From assembly GCA_902702965.1 (NCBI GenBank), contig CACRXP010000050.1, positions 505,737 to 569,736 on the forward strand: a stretch of DNA of 64,000 nucleotides. Reading direction: 5' to 3'. The stretch comes from Spirometra erinaceieuropaei (lineage: Eukaryota; Platyhelminthes; Cestoda; Diphyllobothriidea; Diphyllobothriidae). The notes under the pieces were generated by a model, which saw nothing but the letters and a program-made list of their open reading frames with translations, ran no database searches and was not told the DNA's origin. Below, piece by piece: positions 37,127 through 49,612 of the stretch. The position numbers and the translations under genes were made by a program. Position 1 is the first letter of the stretch, and each line of letters starts with the position of its first letter.

Positions 37127-38474
37127 TAGACCCGTCTACTAGATGGGTGAGAAAAATTCATTTTCCTAGCAAAGTTCAAAGGACAGTGGAAGAAGATTGT
37201 AACTTCCATCAGGGTGTTTACTGATACGATTGAACTTTAATGCAGAAGCCGCATTCTCTTCGCACTCTGTGATATGGAGGATAATAGCTCTCATCTTCAC
37301 GCTGCAATACAAAAATCGATCCTGAAACTTCTACTTTAAAACATTAATGATTGTCTAATTAAAGTATTCCATGTGGAAACGGCAATTCCAACTTATCCTC
37401 TGTTCACTCCAAAACAAATATCTTTGTATCGCCTAAATAGCATTAATAAAACCGTCAAATCTAAGAGTTAAGAAGTGCATAGCTAATCTGACCGCTTGTG
37501 CCTATTATACGGTCTATGATTACAAACAATGTAGCAATGTATTTATTTGTGCATGTATTTCCTGAGCATAAAACCTATGACTATTTTGATAGTTCTGGGG
37601 GAAAAACTTTAGAGAAATTTTCGTTCCAAAAACCGAAGTATTTGCCCTGAGGGTAGTTAAGTGAAAATCACTGGTCAGGGGCAACACATTTGGGGGCACT
37701 TTCAAATACCTACTGTCTGCTTTAAGCCCTTGAGAACAGTCCCTTTACCAAGGCAAATTTGTTTTCTTTCTTGGGGCCATTGGTGACAAATGACATGTTA
37801 ATCTGCCTTCTAATGTGTTTCTTGACCGAATTCTTGCTCTGTTTACATTTATTCGGCCATAGTTTATGTTCGCTCTGCCCCTCCCCCCATGTGGGCGCAA
37901 CGCCAACCCACAGCTGGGAGAGAATGTTTGCTGAAAATCGGGGTTTTGCGCGTTCGAACACCAAACGTGGCCTGAGCAGTCACGGAAGTGAGTGCAAAAG
38001 GCCTTGTAGTCACCAGTGTTTGTTTGAGTACGCCAAACTTTGATTGAGCAGCGTGGAGTTTTAAGTAAGGGATTAATGCGAAAGCCGAAATGGTTTCTGT
38101 GCGCAATGAACGATTGTCATTGCCATTACTGGGCATATGTAACCAGGGCACGCATCTGTGACTGAGGACAGCGACACCGTAGACACGCAACACATTTTTC
38201 GGGTTCGATTTCAGTAATCTACACAAGTTACTCTACAAATGCCACTTTCTGCCTACGTACAAAATCACATCAATGATTCAGAATTCCATTTCCTAGTATG
38301 GATACGTTGCTTAAAGTCGTTCGATCTAACCTGCGTTTTAAAGTCCAGCCCTTTCAACGAACATCTTACATGAAAACTCGCACCAGTGTCTTTGTGTTGT
38401 TGTTTTCGATGTTTTTCACTGGCACAGATAAGAAAATGAAGAACGTGATAAGAAGAAATTGAATCTGGACCTAC
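37127..38474. other. Part of intron E8/E9, nothing recognised
   Basis: No exon, repeat or motif. Two overlapping antisense frames near 37720-38226 look like chance. Confidence 0.55.
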
Positions 38475-38605
38475 CGATCCGAAAGCTGATCCATGTCTGT
38501 ATCAATCATCTCAAGATCGTCATCATCGTAACTGCCATTTACTTCTCTCATATAATTTCGTTCAGTGACGCAAAGGTCAAGTACTGTTGCCAGTCCACCG
38601 GTCTC
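38475..38605 (-). CDS. TRPM: TRPM-like exon E8 (GSGRAxD-like turn and acidic loop)
   Basis: The exon is 131 nt, phase 0 start, phase 2 end with donor GTAGGT. ETGGLATVLDL corresponds to the DGSGRAxDILAF turn of TRPM proteins; the Arg of that motif is absent. It is followed by an acidic run (YDDDDLEMIDTDMD). The intron to E7 is about 7.3 kb and holds LINE, Penelope-like and foldback elements. Confidence 0.88.
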
Positions 38606-39724
38606 CTAAAAGTAGCAAAAAATAGTTTTCTGGTAAATGGTTAATCAAAAAGACCGACTAATACGGCCTTGACAGCAAAAACAGTATTTTTGTAGATTAT
38701 TTTTGCACTGAGGCAAATGAAGAGTGAGAGGGCTCTCGTGTCTGTCTTTTGGCGAAATCGAAATTTCCAGGGGTTAAGTTGGTTGAATAAGAAAATTAAA
38801 TTTGATTATAAATTAATAAAGAGGAGATTCATGCAGATCACTAGTTATAACGATGAAAAACCTCTTAGACTATAAAACATTTTACTGAGGCGGCAGCACT
38901 TTTATTCATATCTACCATCTGCTGTCCGGGGGAAATTATTTTCCGACGTGAGTCTGATCAAAGTTTTTAAGGTTTCTTGAATGACTGTTTTGGTTTCTGG
39001 AATAAAAATATTTAAGTAGTTGTATAATTTTTTTGGAAGGCAGAGTATAGAGCACAGAAGTGACCTAGGGGAAAAACGAAACCAGTTAATTATTTATCCT
39101 TTCTGAAGAAGTTATCAGTTGATCTTGAGTTTCAACCATTAATACGTAAGTTACAGGGAAGTAGAAGTATCCTGCTAGGGGCAAGGGAGGGTGGAGGGTC
39201 GCACCGCGCGTCTCGACAGATGGTGGCTGTTCTGCACGACCATTTCTTCTCTCCAATCTGGCTCCCCGAAGCTTGGTTTTGCCTTGCGGCCATACCCTGG
39301 TAATAGCCCCGAAAAACGGGTTAAACCAAATGAGCGTATCTTATGTTGTGTTTGTTCCGACACCTGGTAATTCTGTTCTCCTTCCCATCCATTCCACCTC
39401 ATTCATCCAGATCAAAAAAGTGCTACAAAGAGGGCAACATGCAATCGGATGGACGGTCCAGGATACTTTATGTCGTTCTCCATTAAACAAAATCCCGACG
39501 CACAGTGAAGTTCGGCAGCAGTCTGATAAGTCAACGCAGTCCTACTTAGGGATAACACTGCTTAACCCCTCACGTGGGAGGAAGCTAGGTTAGATACCCT
39601 AGACGAATGCTGGGAAATCACTGCCAAACGAACGACAACCCCCATCCTAATTTCATTTGCCCACCCCACAGGCTATTATAATGACTGCTCACTCCGGTAG
39701 CCTGGAATGCTTGTTCTCTTCTAC

Positions 39725-40420
39725 AGAATCCGAAAAGGACAAAGGAAACGGCCCTCGTCACTCGAGAACTGGCGCACTAGAAGGTGGCCGTTGCTGCTCT
39801 CAGCGAGACCCGTTGATCCAGACAGGGCCAGCTGGATGGAGTGGGTGCTGGCTTCATCTTCTCCTGAGTTAATGTTCTAATGCAGAGCGACTCGGTGCTG
39901 CCGTCGCTTTCGCCGTGCGGAACAACGTCGTCCGATGACTAACCTGTATGCCGTAGGGCATCAACGACCGCCTCATGATCCTACGCCTACCTCTTCGGGA
40001 AACGGAATTTACCAGCATCGTCAACGCTCAGTTCCGCGACCAGTTCCGTCGCGGTGAGGAACAATTTCTACGAGGAACTCCACGCTTTCCTGTATCACAA
40101 ATGGGCGAGCTGACTGTCCTTGGTGAGTTCAACGCTCGCGCAGGGACAGGCTGTGCTACCTGAGCGTGAGTGCTAGGTCGCCACGGAATCGATGGCTGCA
40201 ACGAAAACGGCCTCCACCTTCTGCGGACCTGCGCGGAGCTGCGCCTTCTCCCGGCCAACACCTACCTCTGCCTTCGGGCGCGGGTGAAGACAAGATGGAT
40301 ACACCTCGATTGCTCAAGTACGCTGTCCGAGCCAGCCAATCATTTGATGAGGGATCGAGGCAAAGAGTTGACAGAGCTAAACAGCCGTCTGCGCGTGCCA
40401 CACACAGCGCACCAAGTTTT
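39725..40420 (+). pseudogene. LINE copy iii, endonuclease fragment
   Basis: A degenerate endonuclease part: a decayed RTALVxRELAxxKVxVAALSET segment at 39750-39815, NNFYEELHAF near 40060, and NENGLHLLRTCAELRLL near 40200. It carries stops and frameshifts. The reverse transcriptase is absent; M5 follows at 40793. Confidence 0.7.
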
Positions 40421-40792
40421 TACGCAAAGGTGTGTGCGGTCCCGATCTCACATGTGTCAGAAGGCCCTACAGGCCACATTGAGAAGAAGACGGAGGACAC
40501 GCTTTCCAGTTACCTGAGAGTCACCTTTTCCGTGCCTGCGATGCATGGTGTGGTACGGGTTAGTGTGTGGTATATGAGCTGGTGGGAGGGGGGGGGAGTA
40601 GTAATGGGCCTTTATCATCAGTGTTTGCCGCTGATTTTCATGAAGGCGCATCAGGCGAATGCGGCGACTGAATGCGCATGGGAAATGCGGCAGCTGAGTC
40701 GAGGGCGACGGGCGAATTTTTATGCTACCGGCACTGATACGCCCCTGCAAAGGGCTACACAGGAGGTGTTAGACCGGCACAGGAGTCATCTA

Positions 40793-41780
40793 CAGTGCGC
40801 GACCGATCTCATGAACTGTTAGCCGAAATTCTGAAATGCCTTTTCTATTAGACAGGATTACTTAAATAGGGCTGTAACATTGATTGGCATGCAGCATAAT
40901 CCTACGGCCTTTCGGACTCAACAGGATGTCGGCTTTTGAATGCACTCCCTTTTGACCTACTGCAGCAACAGCACTCGGTAAAAATGGCTACTTAATTAGC
41001 ATGCATTTTTCCAATTACTTTTTCGATAGTCCTACAAGTTCGGGTATATTTTATAGAAAACATGTACAAAGATATGCTTTCTCCTACTCGTTTAGAAGAA
41101 AATTCCATTTTCCTCATATTTTTACGCCAAGAAAGGTTATCTTTCGGTTTTTAAAAGTTTCTAATTAGGAGATTTTTAAGACCATGCGACGTCCATACAT
41201 ACAGGACAGCCCATGTACGCATACCAATGCTCCTCGTGAAATGTACAACACAGTCCGGATCCGTTATGAAATTATACGAACTCAGTATGATCTTTTTAAA
41301 GGCATAAAGGGATATATGATTTTCCTTACGCGGAAAGCATGTACCTTATAGACTGAAGTCGCTAAACGCTAATGCTGGCAGATGAGACTTAAAATTATTC
41401 GGGAATTGGGGAACTCTTCTACAACCAAAATATGCACTTTCTTCGGGCATAAAATATGAAGACAATGTGATTTTCTACCAAACGAGTAGGAGAAAGCATA
41501 TTTTTTTACATGTTTTCTATAAAATATACCCGAACTTGTAAGACTATCGAAAAAGTAATTGGAAAAATGCATGCTAATTAAGTAGCCATTTTTACCGAGT
41601 GCTGTTGCTGCAGTAGGTCAAAAGGGAGTGCATTCAAAAGCCGACAACCTGTTGAGTCCGAAAGGCCGTAGGATTATGCTGCATGCCAATCAATGCTACA
41701 GCCCCATTTAAGTAATCCTTTCTAATCGAAAATGCATTCCAGACTTTCGGCCCATATCTCATGAGATCGGTCACGCACTG
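40793..41780. mobile_element. Foldback element copy M5 (full length)
   Basis: A 988-bp copy flanked by TA, starting CAGTGCGCGACC and ending GGTCACGCACTG, in the E7/E8 intron just after a LINE fragment. The inner arms (GTCCTACAAGTTCGGGTATA and its mirror) differ from M1 and M4 in the same way on both sides, so the arms appear to have been homogenised within the copy. Confidence 0.88.
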
Positions 41781-41884
41781 TAAGTGTCCGGCACGCGTTA
41801 ATAGACCGCACTCACATACCATACGGCGTACATGGGGATGTGGTAGTACGTCCAGGCGTAGGCTCACGTTGCGTCAGTCACCTA

Positions 41885-42040
41885 CGCCTGATCTGGTCTT
41901 CGGCCTTATTGACTCCGTCCTGATATCAGACCCAGAAGAGTGTGCGGGGAGAGTGCGGCAGGTGCGGTGCAAGTCCGCTACAACTATAGTTCACGCGCCT
42001 GTCACCATCCTCACGCCCATCCTGCTATGGTGCACATAGT
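41885..42040 (+). repeat. Dispersed repeat unit, copy 2
   Basis: It resembles 27925-28110: TTCGGCCTTATTGACTCCGT through GTGCAAGTCCGCTACAACTA. It lies between M5 and LINE copy iv. Confidence 0.45.
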
Positions 42041-43514
42041 GAAAGTCCTTAGTGAGGACGCTCGAACCGTCGACCCGCCCGTATCGGGAGGAAGCATCCG
42101 AGGCCAACCGACAAGGTCGAAGTGTGATGTGAAGTTTCGATTGCAATGAGGACAGGTTGAAATCGAGCCCGCATGGTTGCTGGAAGTGGGAGTGGATGTG
42201 GTGAGCTTGGTGGTTGGCGGGACGTCGAAAGTGTTCGCATGGGTGGTGGTAGTGGGCGAAGTTGTAATGTCTTTGCCGTGATAATAAGAGTGATGGACGA
42301 CGGCGGTGGGGCACCTGGAGCGTGCTCGAAGATGATGATGGTCTACATGAAATTCGGCGTCGAAGTTGTCGTAGACATTACGACAGCGTGACAATGGAGG
42401 CGTTTGCGAAGGCAGCAGTTGGATTTGTCGGATTGTTTTTGCGCTCGGTCCCGAAATATTTGATGAGACCGATAAGTGAGCGGAATGTCCGATGTCGGGG
42501 TAGACATGCTGGGAGGGGTTGGGAGTTGGTGTTGCGTGCTGGCAGCACTTGAGACTTGAGAGCCGTTTTCTTGGCCTTATCAGCGGCGATCCGGTTGGCT
42601 TTGTAGATTGCTGCTCCAGTCATTACTCCCCCCCATCTAAGCTGGTGGATCCTATGCGAGGTCTTCTCAGATCTCCATGTTAGTCTTAAAATGCTTAAAA
42701 GAGGTCTCAGCGGAGTTCTTATAACGTCGCTTTTGCCAGTGAGCACCCGCAGCGACGTCAGCACAGACGTGCTGTTTGCGTTAATCTTCATCACCTATAT
42801 GTGCGAAATGGCTGCTCCAGCGTAATTGTAATTGCCTCAGCATGGAGTAACTTCTGAGGATTCCGGTTTGCTAGAGGACTTCTGTGTCCAGAATCCTCCA
42901 TCGCTACAGCAGTTTCCGTATTTGCCGGAGGCAGCTGCGGTGGAAGTGATTGCGTCTCATAGCCTGTTTATCATAGACACTCTAGGCCTTCTCTCTGTAC
43001 AGCAGTTGTCAAGATGACAGCTTTGCACACTTTGAGTTCCGTGTTAGGATAGAGATCATGCTGATTCCAGACGAAGGCCTTCAGACAGCCGAAGGCCTGG
43101 CTGTCTTTCGAGATCCGGTGCGCAACTTCACCGTCAATCCTACAGCCGAAGGTGTCCAGTGCTTCGAGTTGGGTGTCGTTGACGCTAATGCGATGGTCCT
43201 TGTATCCAGTGCCGGGCGTTAATTAATAAATGACCATCGTTTTGTGCCTGTTGATTGTGAACCAAATGTGGCACATCCGGCGCGAATGGATCCATCCTCC
43301 GTTGCACATTCGGTTCTGCCGCAGTGTTGAGCGCGCTGTCGTCCACGGAGGGCAGATCGTGCACATTAGTCGCGGAAGGACGCAATGAGGCCTGCGTACA
43401 ACGAGTATTGAGAAACTCCCCGTAGGCTCTGAAGGAGATAGTGATCACAGTAGGACCATCATGGAATTCGTCCATTAGCATAGCGAAGGATGTGAGACTG
43501 ACTCTCTCTCTCAC
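42041..43514 (-). pseudogene. LINE copy iv, reverse transcriptase end to zinc-finger tail
   Basis: On the minus strand. It starts in the reverse transcriptase (NVHDLPSVDDSALNTAAEPN, about 43340), passes ISKDSQAFGCL (about 43080) and MTGAAIYKANRIAADKAKK (about 42580), and ends in a C2H2-like finger (CPHCNRNFTSHFDLVG, about 42130). Several frames are broken. It is the same family as copies i-iii, in opposite orientation. Confidence 0.8.
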
Positions 43515-44524
43515 TCCTCACCTTCCCCAGGTTGGAGAGGGAGGAGGGAATGAGGCCGATGCAAAAGAAGTCTGTCATCACAATAAATGAATCCTTTCGC
43601 AAGTCACTGTCCTGCTATGGAGCGCATGGTGGTCATTGCCGTCAGCGACGATCGAGCAGTTACTATGTCAGATGTGATTCATACTACTGAAAAACAACAT
43701 ATTTCTTACGGATTCCCAGAGAATCACCCACAGCACCATCGAAAGCCAACGCAATCTCGTGTAAAAATGGAGCGAATTCTACCCGGTATTCCACAGCTAA
43801 GTCCCCCAAGTACGGATATTTTAAACTTTTATACGTGCAAAGAAAGCTTAAAAGACAACCGACCAAAGAGCATTATGTCTTCTCCATTGGAAGATTCTTC
43901 TTAGTTCACAATTGAATACTGACTAAGTTACTTGCTCGTGCTTCATCTTTTGAATAGTAGAAATCATGGCAGATGTAATGAGTGAAGTATCATGCAAACA
44001 ATTGAACTTCAAAGGCCTCGTAGAATTAGCTAGGAAACGACTTGTGATGGTACGTTATCAGTACACTATGAAAAGAAAAATCCATCCACTCATATTTGAC
44101 ATAAACAATATCAATTTTATTTTATTCTTTTCGGCATTTTTTATTTTAAAATTTACGGGTACTGATGTATCAGTTAAGGTTTGAGCAAATTAATAGTATA
44201 CATGCATTTGTTACCGAGCATAAACGTAAACAGACGTGGTTTGCTAGAAAGTGGATACAAAATGGCATATTTGACCATGTTTTTATAAAATATATCTAGA
44301 ATACCATTTGGCGAGCCCATGCGTACTTTCGGTAGATTCTCGTCGGACGATTACACTTATATGGGAACGGGATAGAAAGTGAGTCGTGATCGATTAGGGT
44401 TCGTCTTTTCATACAAACGGGGTATGTGAATAGGGGGGGGAGGGGGGAGTGGCAGTGAGGGTCAGGTAGAGCCGTGTCAAAAGGGGCGGAGGGGGGGGGA
44501 ACAGCGGCGCGTAAACATGCATGC
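43515..44524. other. Part of intron E7/E8, nothing recognised
   Basis: Contains G-runs at about 44434-44500, which could be the end of the neighbouring Penelope-like copy. A short piece near 44270 (TTTTTATAAAATATATCTAG) resembles the foldback arm but is too small to call. Confidence 0.45.
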
Positions 44525-45335
44525 AGTCTATCGGCCTTTGGCCAGGGTAGACGCGGTGCGTGCAGAAGGTTCTTCTACGCGCACAGGACCGTCCTCCGCA
44601 GCCTGATGGCAGTTGCTTCCGTCGTTGATAGTAAACGATGATCCAGTTGCTGAGGATATTTAAACGGTATTTAGTAAATCACACGGAAGGCTTCGTTGGG
44701 GTCCACACAATGCCCAGAATCAACCATTTGTGCAAGGAGGGAGCTGCGCATGCTCTTAATTTCACCTTTTCTCAGTCATGCTGGCAGGGACTTTCGTATT
44801 TTTGTGGATAGGCTACGACTTGTACAACCAACAAAGCTTGCTCCACAAGGGCAATTAAAGGGGTAAATACACACGTAGGTGATCTGAACTGGTAGCCTAT
44901 CCTTATCTTCCTTACGTAAAACTGGATTGGTCAAGAACAGTTACTGAACTCTTGCTGCTGGTAAGGTTCGTGAAACGGCTTGCTCAGGGCGTCTGCTCGG
45001 GAGTTCACTCATTAAGTCCCCCTGATGGAGGACTTTGAGTGACAGAGTTTTCCATTCTGTTGTCTGTGTGATGAGTTTTACCGGTCGTCCGGTAAGATAC
45101 CTTAAAATAAATCTGTCAGGATACCCGCTCTCACGAAGTAAGTCCCTAATTCCTCCAGATTCTTCATCAACGCTATCTGCCGAACAGACTTTTCTAGCCT
45201 TTTGCGCTAAACAACAAACTAGATTCCGTTTCTGTTGAAGCATTACGAAACTGTAGGTAGTATATTGTCCAGACCAGATGTCTTTTCCATAGACGCTTCT
45301 TCAAATGTTGCCGTCAGCTCTCCTGCTTAGATGTT
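44525..45335 (-). pseudogene. Penelope-like element, RT C-terminus plus GIY-YIG domain
   Basis: The order along the minus strand is right for a Penelope-like element: NLVCCLAQKARKVCSADSVD (about 45220), LLRESGYPDRFILRYL (about 45140), then FNCPCGASFVGCTSRSLST (about 44860), a GIY-YIG start in which the Tyr-Ile-Gly has become FVG, and AQMVDSGHCVDPNEAFRVIY (about 44700). Stops at the linker and in the domain make it a relic. It lies in the E7/E8 intron. Confidence 0.85.
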
Positions 45336-45418
45336 TGATTTACAGCATCAAAGAGGTTAATTATGTTGGTTTGTCTGGTGGCAGTTTTTTCGACAGCAAA
45401 ACATCAGTGGCAAACACT

Positions 45419-45618
45419 CCCACTATTTAAGTAGCCATTTTTGCCGTGTGTGGTCCATGCAGGTGGCCGAAGAGAAGTGCATTTCAAAGTCAGTGTCTAG
45501 GCGTAACTAGAATATCTGAAGGTTATTCTGCGTAATAATCGATAGTAAAATCCCACGCCGTTCATCCCTTCTGACCGAAACCACATTTCAGGGTTCCGGT
45601 TTTCATTTTATGGGACAA
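45419..45618. mobile_element. Foldback element fragment M6
   Basis: A degenerate piece of the right arm of the M1 family: TTAAGTAGCCATTTTTGCCG, then AGAGAAGTGCATTTCAAAG, then a decayed arm end near CCACATTTCAGGGTTCCGG. The terminal bases are not clear. Confidence 0.55.
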
Positions 45619-45872
45619 GAAACCTGACCGGAATTATTTTAGAGCTTTCTTGATGACGTAACCGAGTTGGCATTACTTCTGACATAAAACGAATCGTTTT
45701 TCAGCAATTCAGCTTTTATGTCGAAAGCCTAGGAGAAAGCACGCAACATATTTAAAATCAACCTAACGTAGTTAGCCCGTGAGGTAAAGAAAAAGGGAGA
45801 GAAATAAATCGCATGAAGCAAGAACCGTTGAGACCTCATTGTTTGACTTCGTGACGTAGAACTGATGCTTAC

Positions 45873-45899
45873 CGCTAAGATGACGAATGGGATGTTTCT
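45873..45899 (-). CDS. TRPM: TRPM-like microexon E7, 27 nt
   Basis: A nine-codon exon lies between TTGCTCTTCAG and GTAAGC, phase 0 on both sides. It encodes RNIPFVILA. Joined to E8 it reads PFVILA then ETGGLATVLDL, which is the PVVVCDGSGRAxDIL strand and turn of TRPM proteins. The match across the junction is the main support. Confidence 0.78.
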
Positions 45900-46180
45900 C
45901 TGAAGAGCAAGTAAGACCCCAGGAAGATGCTCGGGCCTTCCCGCAAACAGTAAACCGCATACCGGAGTTTTATCTTAATAGAAAAATATCACAACAAATT
46001 AAATTTCTCCTAGATATTGCCATTTGTTCTTATGAGAAAAATGTGAAAGTTAGCTTCTGGTAACTTTCAAGAGAAACGTTGCCCGTAAACTCATATAAAA
46101 TTTGCAGTTCTTTCAACTCCATAGTTAGGAGTTCTGTATTTGTTAAGTTAACCTCTTGGAGTAAGCCCACGTTGCTTAAC

Positions 46181-46251
46181 CCCATCAAATGTTTGGTTAA
46201 TTTGGGGATGGCACATAGTTAACGAAGGGCCACCTTTTAAGATTCGTCCAC
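46181..46251 (-). CDS. TRPM: TRPM-like exon E6 (GGP motif)
   Basis: This short exon is 71 nt. It starts with two bases after CTTGACAG and ends in phase 0 at GATGGG|GTTAAG. ILKGGPSLT matches the VxEGGPNxI motif of the TRPM melastatin region. It joins E5 in phase (the split codon becomes Arg) and E7 in phase 0. The donor is weak by consensus, but the match and both phases support it. Confidence 0.8.
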
Positions 46252-47624
46252 CTGTCAAGCATTAACCTAATGCAGTGAACCGTTGTCTTTCAATCTAATT
46301 TCGGATACTACGCATGTTTCCTCGTTATTGAAGATGCTGAAAATATCACAATCGTCAGTAATTTTAAGGTGGACAATCACGCACAGAATCGACATTTTCT
46401 CGGTTTTAATATACCAGTTAAAGCAAAAGGAGCCCTCTCAAACAGCTGACAAGAGAGTCCAACAAGAATTTCACATTATATTATTTTAGTCCTGTTAACC
46501 AGAAACCTTTCCAGAGGGCAGGCAAATATAATACGATATTAGGGTACTTAATTACCGGACTACTTGTGCGTACAAGACTTGGACACGTACATTAATTGGT
46601 ACAGCATATCTGTTTACGCAAAGAAGGACAGACAAAGGCACGTGCTTGGCAAAGTCTCGCATTTAGTTTTAAAATCCATTAAGTCTTACTTCTAGGTTTG
46701 TTGTTTAATTTTTCACCTCTACTATGCTGTTCCACCACAATTATGCCTTTTTAAAGTCCCTTTATATTTAGACATGCTTGGTTTTAGTTATAGCTACCTC
46801 ATAATCGTTTAACAGGTGGCCTTGCGCTGGGTTCTACCATGATGAGGATTAGCGTTTGAACGTAAGAATAAGTACCCCCTGAAATGTAACGCAGGGTTAT
46901 CTGTAGTACGAGGAGGTACCTCTATGCTTGTTCAACCTACAGATGTAAATACAGCTAAGAAATGGTTTAAGGATTATTCTAGACTTTAGCACCCCATATA
47001 AGAGGATTTGGAAGTAGTTTTAAACTTCAAATCTCCTAATATTTTTAGTGTTGGCCATCTAGTTCGAACCATTTCATATTCCGAGAAAGAGTAGCAAAGC
47101 GGATGAAATTACCCTATTTAAACTACCACAATTCATGAGGTGAGATGAGCTAGTGCACCCATTTGCTGGATACAATTAGGACTTCAAAAAGGTCATTTAG
47201 GTAAACGAAAATCAACTTTAAGGCAACAGAAGACCTTTCTATGATCCTGATCTTGTCTGTTACGGAGTTCAAGGTGGGGTCCAATTCCCTAATTATGTGT
47301 TCAAAGGCATCAATCCAGGGAAGTGATTAAGCTTGCCACATAAGGCTCTTAAGATCTGCCAAAAAAGTCTAGGGCATCCAGATCGACTTACAATAACACG
47401 TAGTCAGACCGTTTCTGCCATCATTTTGCGTTTAAATAATACTCACTTAGTATGCCAATTCTTCTCCACGCTATATCATTTTATGCCCAGTTGTCGGCTA
47501 CCTCTGCGGATTTTTCAAAACTAAATACGAATAAAAATGGCTACCACGCCAGAAGAATTTTTCGCTCCTTTCCCCAATACCACAATTTCCCGAAAGACGG
47601 CCAGTTGCTCAAATAAAAACCTAC

Positions 47625-47808
47625 GTTCCTTCTCTTCATCTGTGACGTTTGAAAGCCAGGTTTCCAATTCGGCGCGGTACGTCTCCGTGCAATGGATGTC
47701 ATTTCTGTCAGCTGTGTCGATAAAGAGATAGCGAGTATGGTTCGGGGCTAGTGGTGTGTGCAAATGTGACTTTTGGTCTCGGGTCGGGAATGCCACTTGT
47801 GTGTAGCC
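47625..47808 (-). CDS. TRPM: TRPM-like exon E5 (NHTxxxxxD segment)
   Basis: The exon is 184 nt: phase 0 start after CTTTTGACAG, phase 1 end with donor GTAGGT. LAPNHTRYLFID corresponds to the very conserved LDPNHTHFILVDxG motif of TRPM proteins, and YRAELETWLS to FRxxLExxIS. The downstream donor alternative at 47621 would leave phase 2 and does not fit the next exon, so C|GTAGGT is preferred. Confidence 0.9.
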
Positions 47809-49163
47809 CTGTCAAAAGAGACGAAATTGACGACCAAAAACGTAAATCATTTGAATGATAAAACCAGTATACTTGCTGAATAAATCTGTTGAGCGAACAG
47901 CATTTAGTAGAAATCGCGAAGATGGAATGCCCAGCAAACTTACGGAATTGTTGTTGGAAATCACATATTTCGCACGATAGGTTCAATTCATGTACTCTGG
48001 AAATTTTATCCGTCAAGACCCGGTGTTATTAAGACAAACGCGTTAACAAAGGGGCCGAAGGCCTGGTTGTCCTATTAATGGCCATTAGAAATATCAGTTC
48101 GATGAGCAAAAACACGGCTCAAAACTCAGTTTTGGGTTATCTCGGCTGACGACGGCCAGTAAGCCAGAAACGATCATTCTACTCTCTCTTGTAGACATTA
48201 CTCTTCTGCACCTTTACTGGTAACCATGCAGCTGCTTGTGAAGGATCATAATTGAACTCAAAGCTCAATGGGACAAGAATATTCCGTATCTTGACCAATG
48301 AATGAACTTCCAACGTACAAAAATGAAATTTTGATGACAACAGACAATCAATAAGCAGTTCTGATATCGCTGTTTCGCGGTTAGAGGCAGAATGTGGACT
48401 GCGAACGCACTTTGTTAACGACTGGTGAGTCACTTCTAAATACACTTATAAGGACAATTACTAGCACTCATCTTCTTAGTTCCAAAAAATCTAAGCTCCC
48501 TCATATTAGCAATACAGGACTTTTAATAGATGCCTTTGGCAGGTTTGCATAATGCATCTGACCTTATATAAAAAAACTCGACGACCCAACATGGCCGTCG
48601 GACTTTGTACGCAAAAATACGTAGTGCTGTCGGTTGCTGTCCTCAAAAAAAGCTAATCTCCTCTGCGCATCGGGTACTTGTGATTTATCGGCTAGTCTGG
48701 CGACCATTTATACAAAGTACCTTGATTTTTCAAAACTACCGTTCTTACTGGCTTATGTCCCGCCATAAATTCAGCCGGTTAAAGTTCTTCGCTGAGTGCT
48801 TGCTGTAAGATGGTCTCCTTAAATGCATTTCAGGTGGATTAGATGAGGCGGGACAGGAAAAGGACCAAAGTAAATCATTATATCCGAAAATCTCTCAGTA
48901 GGACTTAATAGTCAAGTCACTTTCCGTTGCCAACATTTAAATGTAAAAAGGGGACGTAAATGTGCCCCACAAACGTCTCCTTAGAATCGATGTAATTTGG
49001 TCACTTTAAACCACACTCTGAGAGTTACTTAAGGGTGTTTGCAGTAAATGCACGTTCGATCGGGTGGAGCTATGACTATAAAGTTTGCAGATTTGGATTC
49101 TTACGGTCAAATAGCTGTATGGTACTAAACGACTGTAGTATCCAAAGTTGCCATGACACGTAC

Positions 49164-49330
49164 CGTATAATTTGTGCATCTCATGGATGCCTGGCAAGGC
49201 AGCCGACGCCAAGGCACAACTCCGATAACTTGAAGTTGTTTCAATCCATAAGCCTCCACATAGCCATTCATCCCGACTGTCATCAACTCCGCGGCACTGT
49301 CCAGCTGTCCATCTGTGATCACCCAAGTGA
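49164..49330 (-). CDS. TRPM: TRPM-like exon E4 (SLOG-like nucleotide-fold segment)
   Basis: The exon is 167 nt: two leading bases, 55 codons, phase 0 end with donor GTACGT. The acceptor is TTCTTTCCGGCACAG. TWVITDG matches the AWIxTGG strand of the TRPM SLOG-like fold, and VIGVVPWRRL matches the IGIAPWGxVxxR segment. The second glycine of the usual TGG is replaced (TDG), a divergence in the family's glycine-rich turn. Confidence 0.88.
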
Positions 49331-49612
49331 CTGTGCCGGAAAGAACAATGCATTCGGTTGAACACTGGTTATCCTACTAATGCTAATAATAACAGTCAAC
49401 GGTACAAAGTGGTAGTGCGCTGACCCTGTTCCCGGCGATTATTTCAACTTTGCGTCTTATTCCGGCTCTTACTTCCCCGCACGCATCAGAAAAGTTTGTT
49501 AATCTGACAATGAGAGGCTCCGTTTGATGCTGTCACCGCCGCTGACAACGCAAGACTCTCTGTGGTGTCCGGTCACTCACATGTAAGTCAGAAGAGAATG
49601 TTATCTCGGTCG

